A stretch of DNA of 64,000 nucleotides from Enoplolaimus lenunculus (GCA_030248215.1 JASANG010001399.1:1-64000); one strand, 5' to 3'. Numbered from the stretch's first letter, positions 22,245-35,500 are shown. Numbers and translations: made by a program. The notes: generated from the letters alone by a model not told the origin.

Positions 22245-22498
22245 CACTGTAAATTACAATGAATTGGTTAATCAACTCAGCTAGAGAGTTTGTTATTTTT
22301 GAGTTAATAATAGTTAACATTATCTCACTCTCAGTTGAGTTGAGCCTCACTCTGAGTTCGGTTTATTCCGGCAAAGTTGAATAAAATTAACTCAGAGTGA
22401 GTTTTATTGACTCAGAATTCTGAGTTCTGAAAGTCCTAACTCAGACTGAATGATTTAACTTATTCTGAATTAAAATCAATTCACTGGTATTTACAGTG
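22245..22498. mobile_element. TA-flanked MITE (CACTGTAAAT ends)
   Basis: CACTGTAAATTACAATGAAT and its inverted partner ATTCACTGGTATTTACAGTG bound 254 bp, with TA on both sides (22243-22244, 22499-22500). The interior is rich in AACTCAGAGTGAGTT-like complementary blocks. It lies just downstream of the phosphodiesterase gene. Confidence 0.75.
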
Positions 22499-22711
22499 TA
22501 TCATCAGGACTGTGTGATAGGCCACATAATTTTAGAACAAATGAAAAAAAGTTTCAAGGTGTTATATCAGTTATAACCGTTACAATATTCTGTTCACAAA
22601 AAATGTTCCATTCATTTTCGAGCGAAAATATACTATGACGTTCAGTTTTAAAGTTAGTATACAATTATTAGAAATCATAAAAATAATGAAATTTTTTCAA
22701 GAGCCCTGAAT

Positions 22712-25700
22712 TCACGAACCATCAACGAAATCTTCTTGCGAACTTGTAAGCGCTAAGCTCGTCAAATTATCGCCGCCATCCGTGCGCAGTGAACCCATGC
22801 TTAAAGGAGTTTCAGGTCGTCGTTGACCGCCTTGTTGTTCTACTGCGCTGTGGGACGACGCACTGCACCGTTTGCAATCCGGTTGATTGACAAGTGTTTC
22901 CCATTTGGCAAAATTTGAATTCAAATGCTCAATTGGACCATCGCGTTCTTTGAGCGAAACGCAAAGTTGTGACAAACAACCAAAAAGTTCGTTGACAAAC
23001 ATCACAATGAACGCGTGCTGAAAAAATGTAGTTATAAGTTTAACCAGAACCATATAGACAGGTATGTCATGGTGTAAGCATTTTCAACCCCCTTTTGGGG
23101 AGGCCCCACCCCTAAAAGGCCCCCATCCTAACCAGGTTGAAACAAAAACCGCCGGTTTTAAAATGCATCTGGCTTCCCGATCGCTTCGTTCGCGAATTCG
23201 GGGGCCTCATCATGGAGTTTGGGGAGGAGCCCCCACCCCTGTGTGCTCCGACACTGCGTACGCCTGACCAGGGGCGGGCTGGCAAATGTTATAAAACGCA
23301 AAAATGTAAGGTAGGGACCATTTGCCGCCATGACGATTGAACATGACAATGTTTTACACAAATGCAAGAAATAGCCAGTTTTCTGCATTCCTGGAAAAAT
23401 TATTTCGACAACAAACTTTCCAGTGACGAATTGTCGGCAACAAATTTTCAGGGACAAACTTAACCGAGGCGAATTTTATACGGAAAAAATTTTCCTGGGA
23501 GGAATGATGAAGAATAAATTATCGGGGGCAAATTGTCAGGGACGAATCATTCGCGTACATTCGGAGAAATATCATTTGTGCGTATATGCAATCACATCAC
23601 TAAGGTTGTATCCCGCATATGAGACTACCAAACACAAAATATTTTTCTTGACTACGTTTGTATTATACATGAAGCGTGGGTTGAGGATCTACACCCAAGC
23701 CCAATTTAACGTGACCGGCGTATTTTAGAACGGTGCGATATGCAACGAAGTACACCTCTCTGTGATGCTTGTCCGTCTAAGTAGGAACCGGGACTCCAGA
23801 TCTTTCAACTAAACAGCTGGAAAAGCGCGCTTCCACAGCGGGGATCGAACTCTTAGCGTATGACACATTTAAGAGAACAGTCTACCACTGCGCTACGCAG
23901 TCCGCCTCTCCAACTGTTTCTATCGTCGACTATATGTCGACCGTTTGCTGCCGGCTAGCATACATACAGTGCACTGCACTGTATTGCACAGGGTTCCAAC
24001 ACGAACTAACTTTTGCCGGAACAGGAACAGGAACAGGAATTGAATTTTTATCCAGGATCCGGAACAGAAACAGGAACCGGAATTTGAATAATTTTCATCA
24101 CCGAGTTACTGTCGGGCTTTTTAGAAAACTTGCCAAACAATGGCTTAAGTGAATTTTCAGCTATTTCATCATTAACTTTTGTGAAAACACATCAGGAACA
24201 ATTGAGTAACAGAATTGAACTGGGTACAACAAAAACACTACTATTGACATTAAAAAATTTCTCAAAGACAAATTTCAGTTTGCCAAAATGGCACCGCCTA
24301 GGGCCGCCCCCCAATCGTGGATAAGGGGTGCGTTTCCGCCAGCACTGCCTCTTGTAAGTTATCAACAACGCGAAAAGCAGCTTAGCCAAAAAACGCACCA
24401 TATGTGAGGGATCAATATGTAATGGTGGATGAAATCCGCGAGTTTCACGGCAAACGCAATTTTTTTTTAAAATCGCCAGTTGGATTGATTTGGTTAGGGT
24501 TCCCAGGCGCCTTGGTCTTCTTGAGCGAGATAGGGGACAATAGCCACGGCACTGACCTGTGTCTGCGGTTTGTTACAATCATCACGTCGAAATTTGGCCA
24601 ATGTTACAGGTAAACCAAGACGAAGCTCATCTTCTGTTTGCTGTGCGTATTCTTCGACTATTCTGTCAGCCCATATCTGCAAAAAGCACATTACTTGTCG
24701 ATTCGTACTCACATTCATTGTGTACGCAAGACGAGGCGAGGCACCACAGCGAAAAAACGCCCCGAATTTAGCCGATGCCTCTAGATTTTGCCTCATAAAA
24801 TGCATGATTATTGTAGTTGTTTATTTGATTTTAAACGGGCTAATACTGGTTGTATTTCGATACTAGTAAACCTACATAACGCCTTCAACCTAAATACACT
24901 AAGTTTGACGATTGTGGTTTCAACGAAAATTTGTTTATGTCTTTTGTTTGTCATGCGCCTCCCTGCCAACGTCTTTCAAAACTTTAATTAGAAAAACAAG
25001 CTGGTTTAATTTTCGAAGCTACAGCGACGTACAATTATGTTCAGCAAAATATTGACAAATTTTTCAAATCAGGTGTGTCATAGCAATTCTCTGCAAGCGT
25101 TGAATTTAGCCTGATTCTAACACTTGTTGCTTATTTGAGCTATTCACGACATTCCCAAACTACTCTGCGCTAATACTGAAATAATTCAATGGTATGAGGT
25201 CCTGAGGTCATCTTTTGCGACCTTAATTATTTAGCATTAACCAATTAACCTTGCACTGTTGCCACGGTCGTGTAGGGTTGCTAATATCAGCTGATTTAAT
25301 GAGCACACGCAGCAACATTTCTACAGGATCAATCTGTTGAGCATCGCGTAGTTGAATTTCGTTTGTCTGCAGTGACGGGAGAACCTGTTTGAACCATTGG
25401 ACGTTCTGCAATTGCAAATTAATTATTAAGGGATTTAAAAACCAAAACAATTGTTTAATATTGCAATAATTGATTTGTTAAATAACAGACTGCGAATACG
25501 CGTTACAATTGTTAAACACTGTGTAAAATAATTGTTAAAATAATTGTTTAATATTTCGAGCGATAAGTGCGCATAAACACTAGCAAAAAGCGCCAATACT
25601 ATGGTACTTTCTAGAAAGTATACAGCAATACTGGTAAATACCTGAAAATGTTGCGACATATCCGTTGCGATGACCATTTTAATTAGTAATTTTCTCATAT

Positions 25701-28700
25701 CATCAAATTCAGCTTTACTCAAATACTGAAAAATATTCGCGTCGTCTGATTGTGTTGTCAGTCGCCATGCGAGTGATACGTGATGATTTTCAAGCACTAA
25801 AAATTGAACAAAAAAAATTGAATTTTAACGTCAGAAAAGTTATTCATTTTTAGATATACTAAATTTGTCACTGAAACTACTTTTTAGCAATGACAATAAA
25901 ATATTGCTAAGCATCGGTGGAGGGGACTTAAGATTTTTTCCTGTAAGAAATGGTTTTTGCAAAATGATATACCGGGCAGTTGGGAGACAAAGCAAAACGA
26001 AACCGGCAGGCGGGTTTTGACACGGTTTCTGTCCTTCAACCGAATTTGAATTGAAAATGTTGATGTTTGCGCTCGTTATCCGTATAGATCAAAACAATTC
26101 TTCAAGGAAACAATTTCGAAGTTCTGTTTCAATGGTTGCTAAGGCGATAACTAAACACGAAAGACCAATTTCACAGGTCCGCGGTGCTGATATAGCCCAA
26201 CCGCGGCACAAAAAGAGCGAACACCAGGTCACAATTTTTGCATGCCTGTCATGTACAGATTGCAAAAACTTTGCCACTTAGAATGTGGTACAATTAACCT
26301 CTATCTACTACCTGACAGGGGTGTAACAAGGATTTCAGCTCGAAAGGGTACAGAAACCTTTCTAAGCTTTAAAATTCAGATGCTTAATATTGTAAAGCCT
26401 GCTTAAAGCGTTTATTGTTTTATGTACGCAGACAATTCCATAGGATAAAATTGTTATCTCTCCACAAAATTCAAAATAAAATTCTTATCTTTCCAGAAAA
26501 TTTAAAATAAAATTTTTATCTTTCCAGAAAATTCAAAATAAAATCCTTATCTTTCCAGATATTTCAAAATTTGGAATATGCCTCTGTTTCTCGCTTTTTT
26601 ATATGACCCTGGTACCTGAAGTATCGTTGTAGAACGCTGCCAGTGGATGATTACAGTTGATGAGAAATTGCGAATTTCGACCAGGATGATCACAGTCATG
26701 GATTGCTGATGCAATCAGCGCAGCAGCGCATTGCGTTTCAGATATTAAACAGCAAACTTCAGGCTGTTTGATATAATATGCCATCGCCTGAAAATGTTGC
26801 AGTACAATTTTATACGTATAAATGCCAAATGGCAAGAAAATCCGTTGCGTTACGCAAATCTAAGTTTTACAGCAGAAACTTTTAAAACTTAAATCTGTTC
26901 CGATGCAAATGAATACAAACTTTACATTGTTTTAAGTTCAAAACAAATTTATACCTCGCAAATCTGGCTAAAATCACGCATATTTATTTAATTTTAGGAA
27001 ACCTGCTTTCACTATGGTTCCTTGTTAATCTCTTGGAATATTCCTGTGTTTTCGGTGACGGTATCTGAGCGTCATTGTACGTAATTTGCCATGCGTTAAC
27101 CCTACCTTATGACACTTTTTGTGGCAAGAGTAAAGTTTATATTGTGAACGCCGCATTAATAAACTTTAATCCTCTTTCATTGAAGTTTAACTATTACCTG
27201 TTAAACAACATTTGTCGCACAAAATAAGACAGCTAAGACTCTAACACAGCGCTACTTACCTGCATGACATCAGCCGCATGCGTACTGGTGTGATACGGAT
27301 TATCGTTTTGATAACTGCCTTCTATCACACTTAACCAATTAAGTATCAGCTGTTCAGCTTTGTCTGGTGGAATGTGTAGAATTTCGTGGAGTTTATAAAG
27401 ACGGAATGTTTCCAAGCCAACAGTTACCAACACTCGACCTGGTTGAACAATTCGTTCGACCTGTTAAATGGCAAAACTTAGACCGATGTAGCCAGCTCAG
27501 CATAGCAAGGGACCCAAATCAATTGGAAAAATAAGATACAAAGTATCATTTGTTCATGAACGTTTTGATTCATGCGCAACTGAGGGCTGTAACAGTAGCA
27601 CACGGTCACTGCTAGCCTAAAGCATCAACAAAAGAATTAGCCGATAACTAAGCCGAGGCCGACTCCTAAACCTACGCCTTAGCGCAAGAAGTAGTTCAAA
27701 ACGTAATAAGCAGTTTTGCGGAAAAACGGTCCGCCCTCAAAGTAACATGAGCCAACGGCAGAACAACTAAAAAACTCCAGATATGCGGCAAAAACCTTAA
27801 AATTAGCCTGTAAGCCCTATTCACATGTGGTGCTCGCTTTTTCACCAAAAACACTCAGCTGCAATTTCCAGCTGCAAGTTTGGTGAAAAGTTTTCGAACC
27901 ACACTTGTACGCGTAAATTACAGTTGTATGTTTTCAGCGTAAAACCTTGCACTTGTGAATACGGCTTAGCAATAAATCTGTAGCTACTTGTCCCGTGTAT
28001 GTGCACGGTAAGTGTGTGTGCAAAAGCTGAGATTGCCATACATGCGCACATGGTGTAGTAGTAGCATGCTTGCCTCGAGTGCAAGAGATCTGAGGTTTTA
28101 AGGCAAAACCGCTAACAGAAGTAGTGCAGACTGCATTATTCCAGCACTGCTTTTACCTCGAGTACATTAAATTTCCAATCGCACAACACGCTGAGTTGAC
28201 TGTCAAGTTCTGAACTGAACTCAGTCAGCGGTGGCTGATGAGTACTTTGCGCGAGAAAATCCATCAGAGGAGGTGATGTACACAAATGTCGTCGGCGGCG
28301 AGAAAATATTGACTTTCGATCAACCGAATCTTCGCTTAACGTCGCGTTACTACACACAGGCGGCTGAGTATAGAATCGGAAAATATCTTTTGAAGCGTCG
28401 CTTTCTCGCTCCGGTAAATTTGACAAAGCCTACAAAAACAAAATGTTTAAAATCACAACGGTTCAGAGCTAACCTGATAAAGCTTAGTGATTAGTTTATT
28501 GAATGGCTTGTGACGTTTCCACTTCACTTTTAAGGTTAATGTTTTGGTTTATAGGCTTAGCGTTAAGACCTGTGTTTATTTTGGCTCCACTTAACAAAGC
28601 CTAAAAATGATGCTTCAAAACAGAGAACGTCGGCAATTGAAAGGCAAAAAAAATTATTTGATAATGGGCTTCACCAGAACAAAACTTTACTGCTATTGAA

Positions 28701-31700
28701 CTAAATCAAATTACTTATATCTACAAAACTATGATAACAACTGTCAATAAAAAGCATGAGTATATAGGAATGGTTACATTTGCGAAAGGTGGTGTGCCTA
28801 CAAATAAGAATTAGTTGTGGCTGGCACCGAAAAACCTACTAAAACATTAATGATTATTCAAACGCGCAACGGCTCTGTCTTATATAACAAAGAATTGAAT
28901 TTAGGTTAAACAGCGCTTCGAACAACAAAAATACTGGTTCATAGAATAGTTTGTAACCGATGACCGGGCTCGCAGCCAAGAGGGGCCGGAGGGGTGGCTC
29001 AGACACCCAGAAAAATCTTGGCCCCCTATAAAATTTTCAACCTTGCTTGCAAGTCACTAAAAACCCTTCAATCTCCTGAAAAATTTTAAGCCCCCCAGCA
29101 AGGTGAGCTGGCTACGGATTTGTCGATGATTATTCAATAAAACAACGCGTTTGCCAGATGAAACATATTTTGAATTGATGTTGGTTCCCCAGACTTTCGG
29201 CACACCAATGACACTATATTAAATCCAAATCGGCCACACAAAACACTTGCAGAAATCAGAGTCAACATCACCCAACACTTTTCGTCGCCGATTTGGATTT
29301 GATATAGCGAACCGTACAGTAGATGTTTTTCAAACTGCAAGCCCGCCGCCTGTTACCCGATATAAATCTTTGGATGTTAATATTTTGATGACTTCGTTGA
29401 CAACAATGCTCGCAATTTCGTTGTCGAAAAATTCCGTTTGAACAAAATGCAACAAATCGAGTACGCGTTGAATAGGCGGTTCGATTTTACGAAGTAGCTG
29501 AGACCGACGTTTAATTGCTGTCGCGTTGTACTCAGGACCTGAAATTTTTTTCACACCATGATGACCACTTGAAATTATGGGGGAGGGGCATTTAAGCTTG
29601 GTATGCTTTCAAGTAGCAGGAGGTTAAAGAGAACGGCAACCATCTTGTCAGTTGCCCTTTTGAAAAATCACCCCCTAAAACATTTTGCTCCGCTTTTAAG
29701 TCTAGGGTAATCATGTTTGGATCTCCAAGCTGGTTGAGCTGGCTACGCGCCTGAATAGCAACAATAACTATACAAAACCGAATTGAGTAAAAAAAAACAA
29801 AAACTAAATTAAACCTGAACGTTCCAGTAGCGATTTCCTCAACGAAGACGACGGCTTCATTGCAAGCTCGTGGTGTTGTTCGAAAGATACAGTTGAACTG
29901 TTGTCACGTCGAATTTCAGTTTTGGTAATACTTGGTGTGTCTTCAACGGATGTACGCTCTGTGGCAACTGTTTGTCGAATATGTACAATCTGAGCAAGTA
30001 CGTGACTTTCGTTTAAATGTGTACTGATTGGAGTAAGGACCCAACGGTTAATAGAATCGGATACTGATAATATTTGTACGGTTGAGCCATTTGGGGGCTG
30101 AATTCGAGATGGCAGCTGAAGTTTAGCGCTGATCCGAGAACGAAGGGACGCGGCTTGAGGAGGAACTGAATGATCACGGTGGCGTTTGGCAAGCATGCTT
30201 GGAATGTTGGTTTGTGTGAGCGGTTTGCCCAGTACCTAAAAAATAAATTAGATTTCAGCAACATTACACTGACATTTTTTAAATTTAATGCTTAGAAGTA
30301 TTAATAATGGTTTAAAAAAGAATTTGAGCATAATATGTCAAGTTGATAAATTGATTTTTTGGTTATATTTGCATGGTTGATATTTGCCGATTTTCTGTCT
30401 GTTAGTGTTTAGGCTGTTTTTTTAACCATTTGTGATTCGTTGTTTCAGAAACTAGCGTTTGCAACCATAATATTAAATAAGTTTATAAAAAAATTTCAGA
30501 ACAATGCTTCTTCGCACTTGTGCACCCAAGAAATACGTCCCCCAGGCCAAGCCCCTAACAGGAACCAAACTCAAAATGTTGTCTAGAAGTGCTAAAATTG
30601 CGTTTGGTTTCTCGCTCGCTTCGGTCGCGAACATTTTTGCATTTTCATAGGTATATTGGGCGGCCCTTAACCATAATTTTTTGAAATTCATTCAAGATGG
30701 CTTGACCAAACGGGTAACAGCAAAACTTTACCAAACGGTTATACCTGGTTTCGTTCGCATCCGAACACAGTTTCAAACGAACGATTAACAAATTGAACTC
30801 GTTTATTAAAATTTGTTATTTGAATTACGCTTGAACAATGCTCGTCGACTGCAGTTAGTGGACCAACACAACCGCGTAGTGTGATATTAAGCCTAGAATA
30901 AAGTAATATAAACTTAAAAAAATTCATGATACTTTTTTGTAATTTAATAATTATTCATTATTTATCACTAAAAGACTTAGCGATGGTCAGTTAGGCGCCA
31001 TGGACCTCAATGGAGTCAAAACCAAAATTTTATATTAAGATTATAAACTGGCGAATTTTTTCACTATTATATATCCCGAGGTCTCTCAGATGGAATTTTC
31101 TTAATTCACAAATGCTATTTGCCGCTAAAATTCTTCTAAATCCCACTAGGACGCGGAAAATGAAGCAGTTTAGTCCGATGCGCGTTGCTAAAATAGCACC
31201 AGCCAGGTGCTGTTTGGTGCAACCTGAAGAGTGGCTCACATCCGCCTGTTAATTTAACAATTTTTCTACCGAGGTCGACACGTGGGACTTCACTTTCATG
31301 CCGAAATCCGCATGCGCGACGTTCACTATTGACAGTGTAACTAACCAGTTGCTGGTTGAGGCATTAAGGAGCAATATTTTTGCAACAAATATTGCATTTT
31401 GAAGCATTATTTCACTCAATTTTTTTCCTTCAAAAAGTTGAGCTGAGCGCAGACCTATTAACAAGCAACCGTTGCCGGCTGCCCACAAAAGCCACTGACC
31501 ACTTTGAAGTAAACTCCAAAATGAACAGCAATTAATATGAGCGCACAAGATAAACCCAGTTAAAGCAACTTTTGAACCAAACGTACCTAACTTCACTCAT
31601 CGTGAGCGATTTAATTTCATTCGACCAATCCTTTGGCTCCGTCAATCTCTCAGCTTCAACAATTCTGTTGCTTCGCGCAGCAAGTAGTCGATCGTACAAC

Positions 31701-32371
31701 TGAGGCGACGCAACCAGTTGCTCTCGATTAACAACAGCGACAACTGTCGCAAATCGAATTTCTTCCATATCGGTTAACTTTTTACACAAATTGACATTCT
31801 CATCTCCGTTTGTTGTTGTTGTTGTTTTCGTCGTCGCCGAAGACTGTAAATCGCTACGACCACAATAGTTGCCGTAATCGTCAATATCACGACAATCAAC
31901 TATGACCAAAAGTGGGGCAAATTGACCAATTGCACGAGTCAAATTACGACGTTGTGTAACTTTTAGAGTCCATTTTACAGGACACATCTGATGGGGAAAA
32001 CTGTTGAGATCAGAATCGTTGACAGCAGCAGTGTCACACGCGCATTTGAGCAATTTGCATAACTCCATATGTACGGACTTTCGTGGCGTAACATAAAGAC
32101 AGTTCGCTTGTGAAGGATATTCAAGACTAAGAGGTGAAAATATGATAGAGCGTTGCTGGGAATGGTTGTTTTCCGGGCTTAAAATGTTGTTGTTGTTGTT
32201 TTTGTTGTTATTATTATTATTATTATTATTATTTGGCTCAGAGGGGTCGCTTAAGGAATATCCGTTTGCTCGATGCATTCCGGTTCGCGTTGCCATCGGG
32301 TCACGTGGTTTTGACGTAGGCTGTTTGCGGCCGGATGGCACACTAGCCATTATTGACGCCATTTTAGGCAT
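22712..32371 (-). CDS. PDE8 (nematode pde-6-like): PDE8-type cyclic nucleotide phosphodiesterase, 11 exons
   Basis: Hydrolyses cyclic nucleotides, by family high-affinity cAMP, in the cytosol. Exons (minus strand): 32371-31587, 30892-30745, 30235-29815, 29538-29357, 28429-28157, 27460-27260, 26787-26616, 25796-25642, 25405-25250, 24676-24557, 23017-22712. All borders are GT..AG and all phases chain, giving 972 aa plus TGA. Residues about 100-260 form the REC-like region (LLVIVDCRD), after a poly-Asn run at about 47-62. About 265-370 is the PAS domain (VIQITNFNKRVQFVNRSFE). About 600-930 is the catalytic HD domain: general-acid/metal region YHTSTHAADV (659-668), HDCDHPG (700-706), second Asp in KSADISNP (D819), and the purine-clamp Gln as the last residue of exon 10 (Q871). 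REC plus PAS is diagnostic of PDE8. Oddity: the signature reads HDCDHPGRNSQF, with Ser where the family has Asn. Introns contain SINE and MITE insertions. Confidence 0.93.
23767..23942 (-). mobile_element. tRNA-derived SINE (GTCGAC family), minus copy
   Basis: On the minus strand: head GTCGACATATAGTCGACG, tRNA-like GACTGCGTAGCGCAGTGGTA (box A) and AGAGTTCGATCCCC (box B), body AGTCCCGGTTCCTACTTAGA. It matches 7731-7912 throughout. It is inserted in the last intron (intron 10) of the PDE8-like gene. Confidence 0.8.
27567..27753 (+). mobile_element. Diverged GGCC-family MITE in PDE8 intron 5
   Basis: The left side reads CTGAGGGCTGTAACAGTAG and the right side GGTCCGCCCTCAAAGTAACA, followed by TGAGCC. 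These are the inner TIR signals of the GGCC family with a decayed left terminus. The core has CCTAAACCTACGCC-like remnants of the hexamer array. Confidence 0.6.
27813..27964. mobile_element. TA-flanked MITE (AGCCCTATTCACA ends) in PDE8 intron 5
   Basis: AGCCCTATTCACATGTGG and its inverted partner ACTTGTGAATACGGCT bound about 150 bp, with TA on each side. The interior has complementary CAGCTGCAA/TTGCAGCTG blocks. A diverged relative occupies about 51910-52140. Confidence 0.65.
28044..28104 (+). repeat. Partial tRNA-like sequence in PDE8 intron 5
   Basis: GGTGTAGTAGTAGCATGCTTGCCTC resembles the D-arm/anticodon portion of a tRNA, followed by a weak box B (TGAGGTTTTAAGGC). It is too degenerate to be a functional tRNA. 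Confidence 0.35.
28965..29117. mobile_element. GTAGCCAGCTC-family MITE in PDE8 intron 4
   Basis: GGGCTCGCAGCCAAGAGGGG at one end and AGGTGAGCTGGCTACGG at the other are an inverted pair. The interior has the family signature TTTTCAACCTTGCTTG and AAGTCACTAAAA. Other copies are listed at 36705, 43424, 44861, 45229, 45950, 51219 and 55685. Confidence 0.7.
32182..32232. repeat. ATT/GTT trinucleotide repeat inside PDE8 exon 1
   Basis: On the minus strand this reads AAT/AAC codons, giving the Asn run near residues 47-62 of the phosphodiesterase. It is probably length-variable and outside any folded domain. Confidence 0.85.
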
Positions 32372-33410
32372 CGCTCAACGGTGGATATATCGGAATAAGT
32401 ATAAAATTTTAATTAAACATTTTGTTTGCTTATAATGCCGAAGTTAAATACATTTGGCTGAAATGATTACTTAAAAATTTTATGAGATCCAACTATGCTT
32501 TGAATTACGTATCACCACGATACGTTACTTGGTTTTCAAATTGTTTACAAGGTTTAACCATATGAAATTTAAAAATTGAACAGCTAATTTTATATCAAAG
32601 ATTTGAAACCGCCCGCAATTCAAATGACAGCGATATTTAAGACAATCGACAGCTAAAATAAGTTGAATTTGAGGGAAAAATTAAGCAAACGAAGCAAGCG
32701 AAAAGCAAGACGCCATTTTTATTTAATTCAAATGCAAAAAAATATTCCACTTAATGCGTGTAGCAAGGATCAATCTTGGGATCTTGAAAAATCCACTCAT
32801 GTTGCCGCCGTCCCCAAATCAAACTCCTATCATCGCCATCATACATTGGATCGCATCTGCTGCTCGTTGCTTGTAACCGAATAAAATGATATTTTTTGAA
32901 ATCAAAGTTTTAATTCTAAAAGATTAGCGAAGTGCAGTAAAATCGTTAAACTGGTTAAATAAATTTGTGCAGTAACAGTAAATTTTATTCGATGTATCGA
33001 ATTTTGGCCTGACACGACAAGTTGAGATAGTGCGAGTTTGTTTTAAAACTGCGTTCTACGAAACATGACACATTCCGCTTTTTATTTTTTACAAGGGACC
33101 GTGTTCTCAAATGTATGTAGCACCTATGATCAGCAAACAATAGGCCTTTAAACAGGCAAACGACTACGGCCATTAATCTTAAATTCGCATAGTAACCCGT
33201 GACACCATTGTTGTGAACTATGTTAAATTTTAAACTTTTTTGTTCATCCGTGTACAAGTTTAGCGTCGTATTCGCAACTGGCTTAAATAATTGTATGGAT
33301 TTCTAATGGTATAGATTTCAACAGATCTGACGTATTTGCTATCTTCATCGCTAACTCTACGTTTTCTACGTCTGATACGCCTGTAATAGCGTAAACTGAA
33401 TAGTATTATT
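32372..33410. other. Upstream flank of the PDE8-like gene, no gene seen
   Basis: AT-rich. It may hold the 5' UTR and promoter, but I cannot locate a TATA box, initiator or upstream exon with confidence. A fragment of the dispersed AAGCAAGCGAAAAGC repeat lies near 32690-32712. Confidence 0.45.
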
Positions 33411-33419
33411 ACGCTCAAG

Positions 33420-33704
33420 CAAGGGCGGATCCAGTAGGGCGGGGGGGTGCATCCCCCCCGCCGACTGCCGAGTGTAAATTTTTTCAGGGTTAAAAGCAAC
33501 GCAAGCTATAATGACACTTATGGTGATTTTTGAAAATCTGGGAAGTACAAAAAAACCTTTTCGTCCTAGTAACAATTAAGATATCATAGGTTAGAAATTT
33601 ATGCAACATTCGCTTTAATGAGTGCATTGCAAACATATATATGCAAACATTTAACATTTTCCACTTGTGCATCCCCCCACCATTAATTTTTTGAATTCGC
33701 CACT
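33420..33704. mobile_element. hAT-like MITE
   Basis: Starts CAAGGGCGGATCCAGTAGGG and ends GAATTCGCCACTG, an inverted pair of the CAnnGGCGnAT type common in hAT elements. Flanking 8-mers CGCTCAAG (33412-33419) and CACTCCAG (33705-33712) match 6 of 8. CATCCCCCC blocks lie near both ends. Related end fragments are at about 42605, 55475 and 61612. Confidence 0.65.
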
Positions 33705-33709
33705 GCACT

Positions 33710-35500
33710 CCAGCATAGTTTGACACCCATCTTATGAAATAATGAAATTCATTTTATGCAATTTGTTTAAATACCAGCTTAACGTCGTGCCTTTACAGTG
33801 CAATGCTTTGTACCTGAAACATAAATTTATCTTCAGCGCATTTAAGCACTATCCTGTGCAGAAACGTTTTATTATAAAAAGTCTTAAATCGTTGATATGA
33901 TTTTGAGAAAATACTAAATTCGTAAAACAAATGGAAAAGACCAACCCCGCATTTCAGTTATGCAACAGCAGTTTCGGAGAAAGCGACCCCCTGAACCGTG
34001 TGTAAATGCGTAGATGCGCTGCAAAAATCGCATTGTATTTAAAATTAAAATCTGTTAAATACATGTCGTAGCCCAACTCGTAATTCAGCCCAATTCCGAA
34101 TTGGGCTAGGCCAAAGCGGAATTACGACTTCGGCCAGCCCAAGGCGGAATCATGTCACATAAATCTGTGCGATTTGTAATTGGTTGATAGTCGTAATCGT
34201 ACTTGATTCTGCTTTGCTGAGTAAAACAAACTGTTAGGTAGCCAATAGGTGGCGATTATTTCTTGGACTACGACATATATATGTCGACACAAAGCACAAT
34301 CTTACTAGGCTTTAACCAAAATAATCTGACCATCCATCGCAACTTAAAAGTTGTTTACATTCGAGCGTGGTACCAAACGAAATCCTGCATGGTATTTTCT
34401 AATTACATACGAACGCGCATAAAACAGGACGTATCAAAATTGCCAATAAAGTTACAGTAAGAGTGAAAAATAACAAACTTTTCTATAAATACAAAGCACT
34501 CAATATTGTTTACAGATACGTTTTTCGGTCTATCGTTAAACTCCAAGATGTTGGTTTTTGTTTTCAGAATCTCAGATTAACCCTGACCTGAAGGCAAGAC
34601 TACACTGCCATAAAGGTCCACAGAAAACAAAAACAAATGGATTCGGATTGATCGGTCGGCTCAAAATAAGAGACCACACTAAGGATCAGACTTTTGAACC
34701 AAGGTAAATAAGCTGAAATTTTTTGAGGTTAATATAAGATTTAAATTTTGAAAGAATATTGAAAAATAAAAACCTTCGAGTACCTATTCTTCACTCGATA
34801 CAAGGTTCAGACGTAAAAACCGAGCAAAGGTCAAAAATATTAAGTTTGCTTAAAGCTATGAGATACGATGATATCAGTCCATCATTAGTAATCTGCAGGA
34901 TATTGGGTTTTATTTTTGGTACCTGAATCTTCAGTTAATCTCTCTACTTCAAATACGAAAACACGTTTATGGGGTGATTGGTAGTTTTCATAGTTATGGC
35001 AATAGCATAATTAGGCATGAAGTAAATAGTAGTTTTTGTTGTTTATGCCGCAGTTTCGGTTAACTATACACTTCCCGTTTGATACTCGCTTTATAACGAC
35101 TCTGATATTAAGAGGTAGAATGTTTCAACAAAAAGACGTAGTATTCAGGATTAAACTTGAAGACAGGAATAGGATTAATTTGGCTTAGTAGGCTTAGGCT
35201 TACGTTTAGGCTTAAGCTTAGTAGGAAGGTCCCTAGAATTAACATTGGCCGCCAACTTCAGACCTACAGAAGATGGTGACAGAAGATGGTGCCGGCAGCT
35301 GCGTGCAATGTAGCTCAGTTGCACTTCCTTCGGTTCTCTAAACAACTATATATACATATATATTTATATATACATAAGATAGGCAAGTATTGCGAGTAAA
35401 ATTCATAAAATTTGCAGCTACATCAACGTCTTAAAAAATTTCTCGATTGGACCTCGTTTACAGGCTCCAACTCAATATTCTGACGGCTCCGAAGCGGCGA
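33710..35500. other. Intergenic, no gene seen
   Basis: AT-rich with a GC-rich nested palindrome (34060-34135), a TTAGGC fragment with one GGCC end (about 35165-35255) and AT microsatellite (35345-35380). No coding exon recognised. Confidence 0.5.
34060..34135. repeat. Nested palindrome (AGCCCAATTC/GAATTGGGCT)
   Basis: A perfect 10-bp-arm palindrome with one central base (34087-34107) is enclosed by a second inverted pair, CGTAATTC and GAATTACG. It could extrude a cruciform or be the core of a decayed foldback element. Confidence 0.7.

Noticed and set aside
23829..23906. Functional tRNA gene on the minus strand
   Set aside because: Good A and B boxes, but the sequence is part of a longer SINE with a shared head and body, and the cloverleaf is not consistent.
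30960..31586. Additional PDE8 exons between exon 1 and the PAS exon
   Set aside because: The frames here are intron 1. Direct joining of 31587 to 30892 gives the right phase and aligns with the family without a gap.
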